A program made the position numbers and the translations under genes. Under the pieces are notes generated by a model. That model was not told the DNA's origin and made no database searches. It worked only from the letters and a program-made list of their open reading frames with translations. This document shows, piece after piece, positions 36,738 through 45,308 of a stretch of DNA of 64,000 nucleotides. This DNA is from Clostridia bacterium. GTDB lineage: Bacteria > Bacillota > Clostridia > TANB77 > CAG-508. The first letter of the stretch is position 1, and every line of letters begins with the position of its first letter. Where the stretch lies: positions 90,611-154,610 of the forward strand of contig JAFWNC010000019.1 of assembly GCA_017510525.1 (NCBI GenBank), written 5' to 3'.

Positions 36738-36803
36738 ATAAATAATCATATTATCATAATACATTGTATAAAATGATAATATGATTGATTTAGGAGGGCT
36801 TTT

Positions 36804-37550
36804 ATGTTGATAAAAAGAAAAATATTTATAAGTATTAGTATATCAATTTTTATAATAATGATTTTATTTATGATTTTTTCAAAGGTTTTTGGTATGAAAA
36901 ATTATTATAAGGTTGATTTTTCAACAGGACTTGTTACTGCTACTAATTTAAATGTTAGGAGTGGACCAGGAACTAATTATGAAATCGTTGCAACTGTTAA
37001 GAAAAATGAATATATAAGAGTATTTGCTGGAATTGGCGATTGGTATATTGTTCAGGTTGAAGGTGATTATATTGGTGCTGTTAGTAAAAAGTATATTAAG
37101 CCTATTTATCCTGGAAGTAGTAATACTGGCAATAGTGGTAGTTCAACAACATCAACTACATCTAATTTAACAGATGATGAAAAAGAAGTTTTTAATCTTA
37201 TAAATGTTCAAAGAAAAAATAATGGACTTTCTGAGTTAAAGATTGATAGTGAGGTCCAAAGAGTTGCAAGAATAAAAGCTCAAGATATGAATGATAATAA
37301 TTATTTTGCTCATGAATCTCCTACATATGGTTCTCCTTTTCAGATGTTAAATTCTTTTAAAATTTCATATAAAACGGCTGGTGAGAATATTGCAGGAAAT
37401 TCAAGTAACAGTGGGGCTGTAACTGCCTGGATGAATTCGTCTGGACATAGAGCCAATATTTTGAATAGTTCTTATAATTATACTGGAATAGGTGTTGTAA
37501 GTAATAGTAAATATGGAAAATTATATGTTCAGATGTTTATTGGAAAATGA
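36804..37550 (+). CDS. Secreted or anchored SH3b-CAP (SCP/YkwD-like) protein
   Basis: 248 residues. An N-terminal membrane segment (about 9-29), a bacterial SH3 domain (about 42-95; NLNVRSGPGTNYEIVATVKKNEYIRVF), a Ser/Thr/Gly linker (about 100-122) and a CAP domain (about 125-248) with FAHESPTYGSP, TAGENIAGNS and WMNSSGHRANILN. CAP proteins of this type occur on spores and cell surfaces. Strong AGGAGG before the ATG. It ends at a terminator facing engB. Confidence 0.88.
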   Translation: MLIKRKIFISISISIFIIMILFMIFSKVFGMKNYYKVDFSTGLVTATNLNVRSGPGTNYEIVATVKKNEYIRVFAGIGDWYIVQVEGDYIGAVSKKYIKPIYPGSSNTGNSGSSTTSTTSNLTDDEKEVFNLINVQRKNNGLSELKIDSEVQRVARIKAQDMNDNNYFAHESPTYGSPFQMLNSFKISYKTAGENIAGNSSNSGAVTAWMNSSGHRANILNSSYNYTGIGVVSNSKYGKLYVQMFIGK

Positions 37551-37565
37551 TTCTAATAAAAATGA

Positions 37566-37599
37566 GGACGTTTCTAAAAAGAAACGTCTCTGTTTTTTG
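37566..37599. terminator. Terminator between SCP protein and engB
   Basis: GAGGACGTTTCTAAAAAGAAACGTCTC forms a long stem, followed by TGTTTTTTG; it serves both converging genes. Confidence 0.8.
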
Positions 37600-37601
37600 T
37601 T

Positions 37602-38180
37602 TTAAATAAATTTTTCTATTTCTTTAAATACTTCTTCTGAATATATTTTTCTTTCTGCTGAGAAGGGTAGGATTGTGCTGAAGGATAGTCCTAGGTATGT
37701 TTTTATTCTTTCAACTTCTGCGTCGACTTTTGTTTTTGCAATTTTATCTGCTTTGTTTGTTAATATCATAAATGGTAGATTTGTTCTTTTTATATAGTCT
37801 AACATATGTACATCATCATTTGTTGGATTATGTCTTATGTCTAATACTAGAATGATTAATGAAATGTTTTCACATTTTTCTAAATAGTCTTCTATAAATT
37901 TTCCTGATTTTATTTGTTCTTCTTTAGACATTTTACTATATCCATATCCAGGTAGGTCTACGAAATAGAAGTTATTATCTATGTTATAAAAATTGATTTG
38001 TCTTGTTTTTCCAGGAGTATTACTTGTTCTTGCTAGATTTTTTCTATTAACCATTGTGTTTACAAAAGATGATTTTCCAACATTAGATTTTCCAACTAAT
38101 ACTATTTGTGGTAAATTATTTTTTGGGTATTGTTTTGAACTTACGGCTGATATTTCAAATTTTGGATTTTTTATATTCAT
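37602..38180 (-). CDS. engB: Ribosome biogenesis GTP-binding protein EngB/YsxC
   Basis: 193 residues from the ATG at 38180 (MNIKNPKFEISAVSSKQYPKNNLPQIVLVGKSNVGKSSF), the usual EngB start; an in-frame ATG 42 bases earlier adds a non-family extension. P-loop GKSNVGKSS, G3 DLPGYGYSK, G4 TNKADK and G5 SAE are all present. GTPase needed for late 50S assembly. The usual neighbour lon is absent here. Confidence 0.93.
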   Translation of the reverse strand: MNIKNPKFEISAVSSKQYPKNNLPQIVLVGKSNVGKSSFVNTMVNRKNLARTSNTPGKTRQINFYNIDNNFYFVDLPGYGYSKMSKEEQIKSGKFIEDYLEKCENISLIILVLDIRHNPTNDDVHMLDYIKRTNLPFMILTNKADKIAKTKVDAEVERIKTYLGLSFSTILPFSAERKIYSEEVFKEIEKFI

Positions 38181-38353
38181 GGTAGATCCCTGCTTTCTAC
38201 ATAATTTTAAATATTTTATCATAGAAAAGAAAAAATAACAATAATTAGAAGTATTTGATTATAAAAAGACGAACGATTATGCTTTACATGAGTCGAAATA
38301 GGTGTTATAATCGTTTCGTAACTGTTGTTATATTTTATAAGGGGGTAGATTGA

Positions 38354-38584
38354 ATGCGTGAAAGAATAGACTGGCTTAGGTCTAGGATTAAACAGTTTAC
38401 TCAGTTTAAGCCCTCTCTTTCAGGTGATGTGGAATATAAGAAGTATCTGTTTCGGTGTGTAAAGCTGAAAGATATTGATGATATGCTTACATCACTTGAA
38501 GAATCAAGAGATATCCCTGATATGGAAAAGAAAATGATTTTGGGCCAGTTGGAGAAGGAGCTTAATAGAGTTCTTAAAAATTGA
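38354..38584 (+). CDS. Small acidic/basic helical protein, foreign codon use
   Basis: 76 residues (MRERIDWLRSRIKQFTQFKPSLSGDVEYKKYLF...). It follows a clear AAGGGGG ribosome site and is predicted helical and charged. I do not recognise the family. CGG at 38453 is in frame as arginine (YLFRCVKL); a +1 shift there would stop after two codons. The codons CTG, CCC, GTG, AGG and ATC set it apart from the surrounding genes, so horizontal transfer is likely. A hairpin GGTGCTGATTTTTCAGCATC with T run follows. Confidence 0.6.
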   Translation: MRERIDWLRSRIKQFTQFKPSLSGDVEYKKYLFRCVKLKDIDDMLTSLEESRDIPDMEKKMILGQLEKELNRVLKN

Positions 38585-38605
38585 GGGGAGTCTCGAAAAA
38601 AAAAG

Positions 38606-38633
38606 GGGTGCTGATTTTTCAGCATCTCTTTTT
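38606..38633 (+). terminator. Intrinsic terminator
   Basis: GGTGCTGATTTTTCAGCATC followed by TCTTTTTG, 20 bases after the small gene. Confidence 0.7.
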
Positions 38634-38654
38634 GTAGTGAAAATTTGATTTTTA

Positions 38655-38782
38655 TGGAGCACTTAAGTGTTCCGCTACGAATGTATAGGGTGTGGCGCCC
38701 TGGAGACGGACGACCAATGGTCGCCCCTACATAATTTGGGTAGGGCGTTGTAAGAATGGGCGGGGACAAGCCCCGCCCCTAC
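38655..38782. repeat. Cluster of GC-rich palindromes
   Basis: GGAGCACTTAAGTGTTCCGCTACGA, GACGGACGACCAATGGTCGCCCCTAC and GGGCGGGGACAAGCCCCGCCCCTAC between converging genes. Confidence 0.6.
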
Positions 38783-39078
38783 AAGATTTGGTTTTCGGCT
38801 TCTTCTAGTCTTATTTTGTGATATTCTTGTCTTGCTCCTATTGCACTCATAACAAGATTTTTATCTTTTGCTTTTTTTAGTAAGTAATCTACTTTTGTTT
38901 GTTCAGATTTTATTTTATATGCATAATAATCTATTAATTCACCATCAGCGAATTCAAAGTTTCTATGTGCGACTTCAAGTTCTTTTTGTGCTCGCAATAT
39001 ACTTCTTATTATTTCTAAATCTGATTGATTTTCATTAAGGTCTATAAGTGGTATTTCTTTGACAAATTCTTCTTTCAT
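38779..39078 (-). CDS. DUF2508 family protein
   Basis: 99 residues (…EIIRSILRAQKELEVAHRNFEFADGELIDYYAYKIKSEQTKVDYLLKKAKDKNLV). The block VAHRNFEFADGELIDYYAYKIKSEQTKVDYLL is the DUF2508 (YaaL-like) signature. These small helical proteins of Firmicutes often lie near recR and dnaX; that context is missing here. AGGAGG precedes the ATG. Function unknown. Confidence 0.75.
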   Translation of the reverse strand: MKEEFVKEIPLIDLNENQSDLEIIRSILRAQKELEVAHRNFEFADGELIDYYAYKIKSEQTKVDYLLKKAKDKNLVMSAIGARQEYHKIRLEEAENQIL

Positions 39079-39175
39079 AGGTAAATCCTCCTGTAATTAT
39101 TTTATGTTTAAAAAAATAAAATATTCTAAAAATTTTTCTTGAAAAAAATTATTATTTGTGATAAAATATGACCAG

Positions 39176-39403
39176 AAAAGTGAGAAAGGCTATAATAAGA
39201 GATTAGTAGTTTTAGTTTTCTTCAAAGAGAGTCTGTGGCTGGTGTAAACAGACAAGAAAATTTTTATGAATCTACTCTTTAGCTTTTAGTCTAATAAACT
39301 AAACCGGTTGTACGGGTTATAGTACTTTAGAGTTATAAATTAAGGTGGTACCGCGATTTGTTCGCCCTTGTGCTTGTTATATAGCATAAGGGCGTTTTTT
39401 GGG
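39176..39403 (+). promoter_or_regulatory. T-box riboswitch, serine type
   Basis: Leader with a long stem I, the T-box sequence AAGGTGGTACCGCG at 39341-39354 and a terminator CGCCCTTGTGC...GCATAAGGGCGTTTTTT at 39363-39400. It senses uncharged tRNA, presumably tRNA-Ser because serS follows. The specifier loop probably lies near GAATCTACT (39269-39277), where TCT would be a serine codon. Confidence 0.88.
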
Positions 39404-39404
39404 T

Positions 39405-39535
39405 GTTTTTGAAATAATTGCGTTTTGACTGTGTTAAACATCATTCAGAAATCCTGCGACGTACAAGAGTACGACTCGGATTTCTTCATTCGTTTGCCTT
39501 GTCAAAATCACAATCACAATTCTTTCAAAAACATA
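39405..39535. repeat. Imperfect inverted-repeat insertion between T-box and serS
   Basis: GTTTTTGAAATAATTGCGTTTTGAC pairs loosely with GTCAAAATCACAATCACAATTCTTTCAAAAAC; the centre has a second stem around AATCCTGCGACGTACAAGAGTACG. It separates the terminator from the gene by about 170 bases. Confidence 0.5.
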
Positions 39536-39574
39536 ATAATTGCTCAGGCTACTATAAAAGGAGGTATGTGTAGA

Positions 39575-40855
39575 ATGATTGATATTAAATTTTTAAGGGA
39601 GAATCCTGATGTTGTTAGGGAGAATATTAAGAAAAAGTTTCAAATGCATAAATTAGGATTAGTTGATGAAGTTTTAGAACTTGATCAAAAAAATAGAGAA
39701 TTAAAACTAAAAGGTGATGAACTTAGAATGAAGAGAAATTCTCTAAGTGCTGAGATTGGAAAAATGATGACTAATGGCCAAAGGGATGAGGCTGAAAAAA
39801 TTAAGGCTGAAGTAAAAGCTATAAATGAAGAATTAGCTGAAAATGAAAAAATGGAAGCAGAATATGAAGAAAAAGTTACAGCAATTATGATGAGAATCCC
39901 TAATATTATGCATGAATCTGTTCCAATTGGTGAAGATGATAGTAAAAATGTTGAGAATGAGAAATTTGGCGAGCCTGTTGTTCCAAATTATGAAGTTCCA
40001 TATCATACAGATATAATGGAATCTTTAGCTGGAATAGATTTAGATTCAGCTCGTAGAGTTGCTGGAAATGGATTCTATTATTTAACAGGAAATATTGCAA
40101 GACTTCATTCAGCCATTCTTTCTTATGCTAGAGATTTTATGATTAATAAAGGTTTTACATATTGTATTCCACCTTATATGATTCGTTCAGATGTTGTTAC
40201 TGGTGTAATGAGTTTTGAAGAAATGGATGCAATGATGTATAAAATTGAAGGTGAAGATTTGTATTTAATTGGAACTAGTGAACACTCAATGATTGGAAAA
40301 TTTAAGGGACAAATTTTAGATAAAGCAGATTTACCTTATACAATGACTTCATATTCACCATGTTTTAGAAAAGAAAAAGGTGCTCATGGAATTGAAGAAA
40401 GAGGTGTTTATAGAATTCACCAATTTGAAAAACAAGAAATGATTGTTGTTTGTGAACCTGAAGATAGTTATGAATGGTATGATAAAATGTGGAATTATAC
40501 TGTTGAATTATTTAGAAGCATGGATATTCCAGTAAGAACTTTGGAATGTTGTAGTGGCGATTTAGCTGACCTTAAAGCAAAAAGTGTTGATGTTGAGGCT
40601 TGGAGCCCAAGACAACAAAAGTATTTTGAGGTTGGAAGTTGTTCTAATTTAACAGATGCACAGTCTAGAAGACTTGGAATTAGAATAAAAGGTGAGAAAG
40701 GTAATTATTTTGCACATACTTTAAACAACACTGTTGTTGCACCTCCTAGAATGTTAATTGCATTTTTAGAGAATAATTACAATGAGGATGGCTCAATTTC
40801 TATTCCTGAGGTTTTAAGACCTTATATGGGGGGATTAGAAAAAATAGAGAAATAA
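39575..40855 (+). CDS. serS: Seryl-tRNA synthetase
   Basis: 426 residues from ATG 39575, with AAAGGAGG 12 bases before. The N-terminal coiled-coil arm (about 27-100), motif 2 (FRKEKGAHGIEERGVYRIHQFEKQE) and motif 3 (NNTVVAPPRMLIAFLENN) are present. Charges tRNA-Ser. Regulated by the upstream T-box. An earlier in-frame start at 39425 would run through the inverted-repeat insertion and lacks family sequence, so 39575 is preferred. Confidence 0.96.
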   Translation: MIDIKFLRENPDVVRENIKKKFQMHKLGLVDEVLELDQKNRELKLKGDELRMKRNSLSAEIGKMMTNGQRDEAEKIKAEVKAINEELAENEKMEAEYEEKVTAIMMRIPNIMHESVPIGEDDSKNVENEKFGEPVVPNYEVPYHTDIMESLAGIDLDSARRVAGNGFYYLTGNIARLHSAILSYARDFMINKGFTYCIPPYMIRSDVVTGVMSFEEMDAMMYKIEGEDLYLIGTSEHSMIGKFKGQILDKADLPYTMTSYSPCFRKEKGAHGIEERGVYRIHQFEKQEMIVVCEPEDSYEWYDKMWNYTVELFRSMDIPVRTLECCSGDLADLKAKSVDVEAWSPRQQKYFEVGSCSNLTDAQSRRLGIRIKGEKGNYFAHTLNNTVVAPPRMLIAFLENNYNEDGSISIPEVLRPYMGGLEKIEK

Positions 40856-40863
40856 AGTTAATC

Positions 40864-40930
40864 TTATGGAGAACTTTAGTGCTTCACTACGAATTATTTT
40901 ATGGAGCACTTATGTAGCTCCGCTACGAAA
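40864..40930. repeat. Two GGAG...CTCCGCTACGA units
   Basis: TATGGAGAACTTTAGTGCTTCACTACGA (degenerate) and TATGGAGCACTTATGTAGCTCCGCTACGA, in tandem before the NeuB gene. Confidence 0.5.
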
Positions 40931-40942
40931 GGAGTGATAAAT

Positions 40943-41992
40943 ATGGGGAATTATATACAGATTGGAAATCGTAAAATTGGACCTGATTATGAACCATTAA
41001 TTATAGCAGAAATTGCTACAAATCACTATGGAGATTTACAGATTGCAAAAGATATAGTAGATGTTGCTCATAGCGCAGGGATTGAAGTGATTAAACATCA
41101 AACTCATATTCCTGAAAAGGAATTGACTCCTCTAGCAAAAGAAATTTTTGTTGAAAGTATTAACAGCGATTTATATGACTGGACTATTAAATGTTCTTTA
41201 AATGAAGATGATGAAAGAGCTTTAAAAGAGTATGTTGAAAGAGAAGGAATGATTTTTATTTCTGCACCATTTTCTTTTGAGGCTGTTGATAGATTAGAGA
41301 GAATGCATATTCCAGCTTATAGAATTAGTTCAACTCAAATGAATAATTTCCCTTTAGTTGAGTACATCGCTAGTAAGAGAAAACCAATTTTATTATCTAC
41401 AGGTATGAATGATATTCCTAATATCAGAAAAGCTATTGATGTTATTAAAAAATATCATGATCAATATGCGATTATGCATTGTACTAATATTTATCCTACT
41501 CCTCCAGACAAGGTTAGTTTGAGTGCTATTGATGAACTTAGAAAGGCATTCCCAGGTGTTGTTTTAGGTTTATCTGACCATACATTAAATAATAATTCAT
41601 CTTATGCTGCTATGACTTTAGGTGTTTCGATTATAGAAAAACATTTTACTGATTCTAAAAATAGAATTGATCAAGATGCTGAGTGGTCTATGACTAAGCC
41701 TGAGGCTATGGAATTAATTAGTTTTTCAAAAGAAATTGATGCGATGAAAAAAGGTAAGAAAAAGACTATTCTTAAAGAAGAAAAAGATAAGATGGAAGTT
41801 TACTTTAATACAATTGTTACTACTAGAAAAATCAGAAAGGGTTCTATTATAACAAGAGATAAGATTACTACTAAGGGACCTAATAAGCTAGGTATTAAGG
41901 CTGAAGATATGTACAAGATTTTATGGAAAAAGGTTAATAAAGATATTGAAGAAAATTATCATATTGACTGGGATGATATTGACATGGATTAA
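40943..41992 (+). CDS. NeuB-family N-acetylneuraminate (or related) synthase
   Basis: 349 residues from ATG 40943 (AAAGGAG upstream). The NeuB TIM barrel begins KIGPDYEPLIIAEIATNHYGDLQIAKDIVDVA, with IKHQTH, ISAPFSFEAVDRL, LLSTGMND, MHCTNIYPTP and GLSDHT; a C-terminal SAF domain (IVTTRKIRKGSIITRDKITTKGP) closes it. Such enzymes condense phosphoenolpyruvate with an N-acetyl-hexosamine to give sialic or legionaminic-type acids. No NeuA/NeuC-type genes are near, so the sugar is unknown. Confidence 0.88.
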   Translation: MGNYIQIGNRKIGPDYEPLIIAEIATNHYGDLQIAKDIVDVAHSAGIEVIKHQTHIPEKELTPLAKEIFVESINSDLYDWTIKCSLNEDDERALKEYVEREGMIFISAPFSFEAVDRLERMHIPAYRISSTQMNNFPLVEYIASKRKPILLSTGMNDIPNIRKAIDVIKKYHDQYAIMHCTNIYPTPPDKVSLSAIDELRKAFPGVVLGLSDHTLNNNSSYAAMTLGVSIIEKHFTDSKNRIDQDAEWSMTKPEAMELISFSKEIDAMKKGKKKTILKEEKDKMEVYFNTIVTTRKIRKGSIITRDKITTKGPNKLGIKAEDMYKILWKKVNKDIEENYHIDWDDIDMD

Positions 41993-42036
41993 GAATTATA
42001 TATATAATTATATATATTGTTGAAAGGGGAAAAAAT

Positions 42037-42315
42037 ATGAAATTGTTTAAAAGTGAAAAAGGTGCATTGATGATAATGTCTTTATTAGGTATTTTGATTG
42101 CTAGTATCGGAATCTTTGTTTATAATTCTAAAAGTACAATAAATCGTTCAGCTATTAATTCAATGGAGAAATATAATTATAATGATTATAATTACAATAA
42201 CTATAATTGGAACTATAATAGTAGTGATTATAACTGGAATTATAATGATTATGATGACTATAATTGGAATAGTAATACTAATTATTCATCTTCAACTAAT
42301 ATATTGGATTATTAA
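42037..42315 (+). CDS. Small anchored protein with Asn/Tyr/Trp-rich tail
   Basis: 92 residues. A charged start (MKLFKSEKG) and one hydrophobic segment (about 11-28) are followed by a low-complexity tail made of repeats such as NYNYNDYNYNN and NWNYNSSDYNWNYND (about 44-85), coded by AAT/TAT runs. The N-terminus resembles that of the 184-residue protein at 44245. AAAGGGG precedes the ATG. I do not recognise it; aromatic/Asn-rich tails like this could self-associate, which is speculation. Confidence 0.6.
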   Translation: MKLFKSEKGALMIMSLLGILIASIGIFVYNSKSTINRSAINSMEKYNYNDYNYNNYNWNYNSSDYNWNYNDYDDYNWNSNTNYSSSTNILDY

Positions 42316-42379
42316 TATTTTAAATTTAGGGGCGACAGTTTGTTGCCCCTACGATTTTATTTAGTAGGGCGTGAAAATT

Positions 42380-44168
42380 ATGTTTAATATTGAATTAGAA
42401 CTTAAAAAACTTCCAGATAAGTCTGGAGTTTATATTATGAAGGATATAGATGACAATACTATTTATGTTGGAAAGGCTATTTCTTTAAAAAGAAGGGTTA
42501 CTCAATATTTTAGAAAGAATAATAAAACTAAAAGAATTGAGAATATGGTTTCTTTGATTGATCATTTTGAATATATTGTTACTGATAATGAAGCCGAAGC
42601 TTTGATTTTAGAGTGTAATCTTATTAAAGAAAATAGGCCTAAATTTAACGTGCTTTTAAAAGATGATAAAACATATCCTTATATTAGAGTTGGTATGAAA
42701 GAAGATTATCCAAGTATTTATATTACTAGAAGAATTGTGAATGATGGTTCAAGATATTTTGGACCTTATGCAAATCCAGGTGCTGCAAAAGAGATGTTAA
42801 ATATTATTAAAGAAAAGTTTCAAGTAAGGCAATGTAGAAAGTTTAAGTTTAATGATAGACCTTGTTTGAATTATCATATAAAGAAGTGTTTGGCACCTTG
42901 TCAAGGTTATGTTTCTAAAGAAGATTATAGAAAACAGATTAATCAAATTATTTCTCTTTTAGAGGGTAAGACCGATAGTATTTTAAAAGAGATTGAAAAA
43001 GAGATGGAGATTGCGTCAAAGAACCTTGAGTTTGAGAAGGCTGCTGCTTTAAGAGATAGAAAGTTGGCTATTGAGAGATTATCTGAAAGACAAAAGGTTT
43101 CTAATATTTCTGAAAATAATATTGATGTTATTGGGTTATATAGAAATTATTTTTCTGTTTGTATAGAAGTTTTTTTTGTTAGAAACAGCAAGATGATAGA
43201 TAGAAAAAATTATTTTTTTGATGGTTTAAAAGATATGGATGATAAGGAGATTTTATCTGGTTTTATTAAGCAGTTTTATATTGATTCTCCTTCAATTCCA
43301 AGTAAGATAATGATTAGAGAAGAAATAGAAGATAAGGAAGCTATTGAAAAGTGGCTTTCTGAGATGTCTAACCATAAGGTTGAACTAAAAAGTCCTCAAA
43401 AGGGTGAAAAACTTAGATTTGTTGAGATGGCTGAGAGAAATGCTAAGATTACATTGGAGAATAAGTCTAAGGATAAGTTTGAGATTTTAAATGAGCTTAG
43501 AGATGTTTTAGGTTTAGATAAGCTGCCAAGAAAGATTGAAACTTTTGATATTTCAAATATTTCAGGAAGTAATATTGTTGCTCGGAATGTGTGTTGCTAA
43601 AGACGGTATTATTAAAAGAAATCTATCAAGAAGGTTTAAGATAAAAAATGTTTATGGACAAGATGATCCAAAGTGCACTGAAGAGGTTGTTACTAGAAGA
43701 ATTAAACATTCAATTGAAAATCCTAAAGGTGGTTTTGGAGAACTTCCTGATTTGATTTTAGCTGATGGAGGTATTACTCAGATTAGAGCTATTAAGTCGG
43801 CATTAAGACAATATGATTTAGAGGATTCAATTCCGGTTTTTGGAATGGTTAAAGATGATAAGCATTCTACTAGGGCTTTAGTTGATGAGAATAGAAATGA
43901 GTTTGAAATTTCAGAGAATTTGTTTTTCTTTATTACAAATCTTCAAAATGAGGTTCATAATACAGCTATTGAATATCATAGAAAGCTTAGAGAAAAGGAA
44001 ATGACGAAGTCTGGATTGGATGATATTGAAGGGATTGGAGAGAAGAGAAGAACTGAGCTTCTTAAGAAGTTTGGAACTGTTCAGAAAATAAAAGAAGCGG
44101 ATATTGAGGATTTGATGATGATTAAGGGGATTACTCTTGAAATTGCTGAAAGATTGAAAAAGATGTAA
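42380..44168 (+). CDS. uvrC: Excinuclease ABC subunit C, with CGG +1 shift
   Basis: 595 residues after one shift, the usual UvrC length. I start at ATG 42380; a GTG three codons earlier sits against the AGTAGGG site. GIY-YIG nuclease domain (about 12-95; GVYIMKDIDDNTIYVGKA), UVR domain (about 200-235; LEKEMEIASKNLEFEKAAALRD, with near variant in sequence), and then ISGSNIVA meets CGG AAT (43583). Zero frame ends at once; dropping C gives VAGMCVAKDGIIKRNLSRRFKI, the RNase H-like domain, then the helix-hairpin-helix IEGIGEKRRTELLKKFG. Needed for nucleotide excision repair. Confidence 0.94.
43583..43585 (+). other. CGG +1 recoding site in uvrC
   Basis: Codons GTT GCT CGG AAT. Skipping C gives GCT GGA ATG TGT GTT GCT AAA (VAGMCVAK). 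The fourth base is A. Confidence 0.85.
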
Positions 44169-44244
44169 AAACTGTGTAGCTATAATATTGACATGTATTA
44201 TTCTATATAGATATAATATATAAAAATATTGAAAGGGAAGAAAA

Positions 44245-44799
44245 ATGAAGTTTTTTAAGAGTAAAAAGTGTGTTTTATTATTAATAATTTTGGTTTGCAT
44301 TTTAGGGATTGGAATATTAATTTATTATAATAATTCAAATTTGGATTCTGAGGAAAGTAGCAATAAAAAGAAAGAGTTGAATCGCAATGATTATATTGAT
44401 AATAGAGATAATAATGTATCTTCAAGAGCTATACGAGCAAAGTTTGAAACAATAAGAGCTGAAGGGTTAGAAAGAGTTATGTTAGCAGCTGCTGATTTAA
44501 ATATGGAAATTATTAAGAAGTTAGCAAGTGATAAAAATGTTACTTACACTGCAACTGAAGTCGAAAAAATTTTAAAAGAAAGATTAAATAATTTTGACTA
44601 TACTGTTATAGGACAGGATATTGATAGTAATGGTAATACCTCATCTGAAATCATTGTTATATTAAAAAATAGTGATTTGATAGAAACAGCTAATCCAAAG
44701 TGGTCAGCTAAGAATAAAGGATTAAGTTATTCGTTTAATGTGAATAACTATAAAGTCTCTAACGTAATTGAAGCTGATACTAATGATGGGGGATATTAG
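44245..44799 (+). CDS. Single-pass membrane protein of unknown function
   Basis: 184 residues. A positively charged start (MKFFKSKKC), one hydrophobic segment (about 10-28), then a linker and a soluble part (FETIRAEGLERVMLAAADLNMEIIKKLASDKNVTYTATEVEKILKERLNNFDYTVIGQDIDSNGNTSS...). The N-terminus is like the gene at 42037, so the two may be diverged duplicates flanking uvrC. AAAGGGAAG precedes the ATG. Not recognised. Confidence 0.6.
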   Translation: MKFFKSKKCVLLLIILVCILGIGILIYYNNSNLDSEESSNKKKELNRNDYIDNRDNNVSSRAIRAKFETIRAEGLERVMLAAADLNMEIIKKLASDKNVTYTATEVEKILKERLNNFDYTVIGQDIDSNGNTSSEIIVILKNSDLIETANPKWSAKNKGLSYSFNVNNYKVSNVIEADTNDGGY

Positions 44800-45181
44800 A
44801 CTCTGGGAACGTCCATGAAAAGTCTATAGAGGATTTGATGATGGTTAAAGGAATCACTCTTAAGATTGCAGAGAGATTGAAAAAGATGTAAAAAAACGAA
44901 AATTTGTATAAAAAAAAGATATGTGTCTTCACTCACATATCTGATGCGACTTAAATGACAGGATATAATCACTTAAGCTATAATAAGTATAACATTTTTG
45001 TAAGCAGATGTCAAATAAATTTCAAATATTCTATATGAATAAAAAATTTTAAGTAATTATAGAAATTGGTTTAAAATGTTGAAAATGGTTGGATATTTGT
45101 GGTAAAATTATGAGTATAAAAGCTCATAATTTTTTCTTTTGTGAATATATAAATAATATATATTCATATGAGGAGGATTTT
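44800..45181. other. Intergenic region with a decayed uvrC tail copy
   Basis: No functional gene is seen. At 44826-44891 a copy of the last ~65 bases of uvrC (GAGGATTTGATGATGGTTAA...GAGAGATTGAAAAAGATGTAA) remains. A hairpin AGATATGTGTC...CACATATCT lies near 44925. Confidence 0.7.
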
Positions 45182-45289
45182 ATGAGTGGTAAAAATTTAT
45201 TAAAGTATACTGTATTTTTTACAGGGGTTTTAATTACAATTAATGTTGGGTTATTATATAGTTTTTTTAGTTTGCTTACTAAATTGTAA
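45182..45289 (+). CDS. 35-residue membrane peptide
   Basis: MSGKNLLKYTVFFTGVL... with one hydrophobic segment (about 9-30). The ATG at 45182 has GAGGAGG seven bases before. It lies just before the methyltransferase gene (19 bases). Too short for family assignment; translation is plausible from the strong site. Confidence 0.45.
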   Translation: MSGKNLLKYTVFFTGVLITINVGLLYSFFSLLTKL

Positions 45290-45308
45290 TTAAATAAAAA
45301 GGAGTAAA

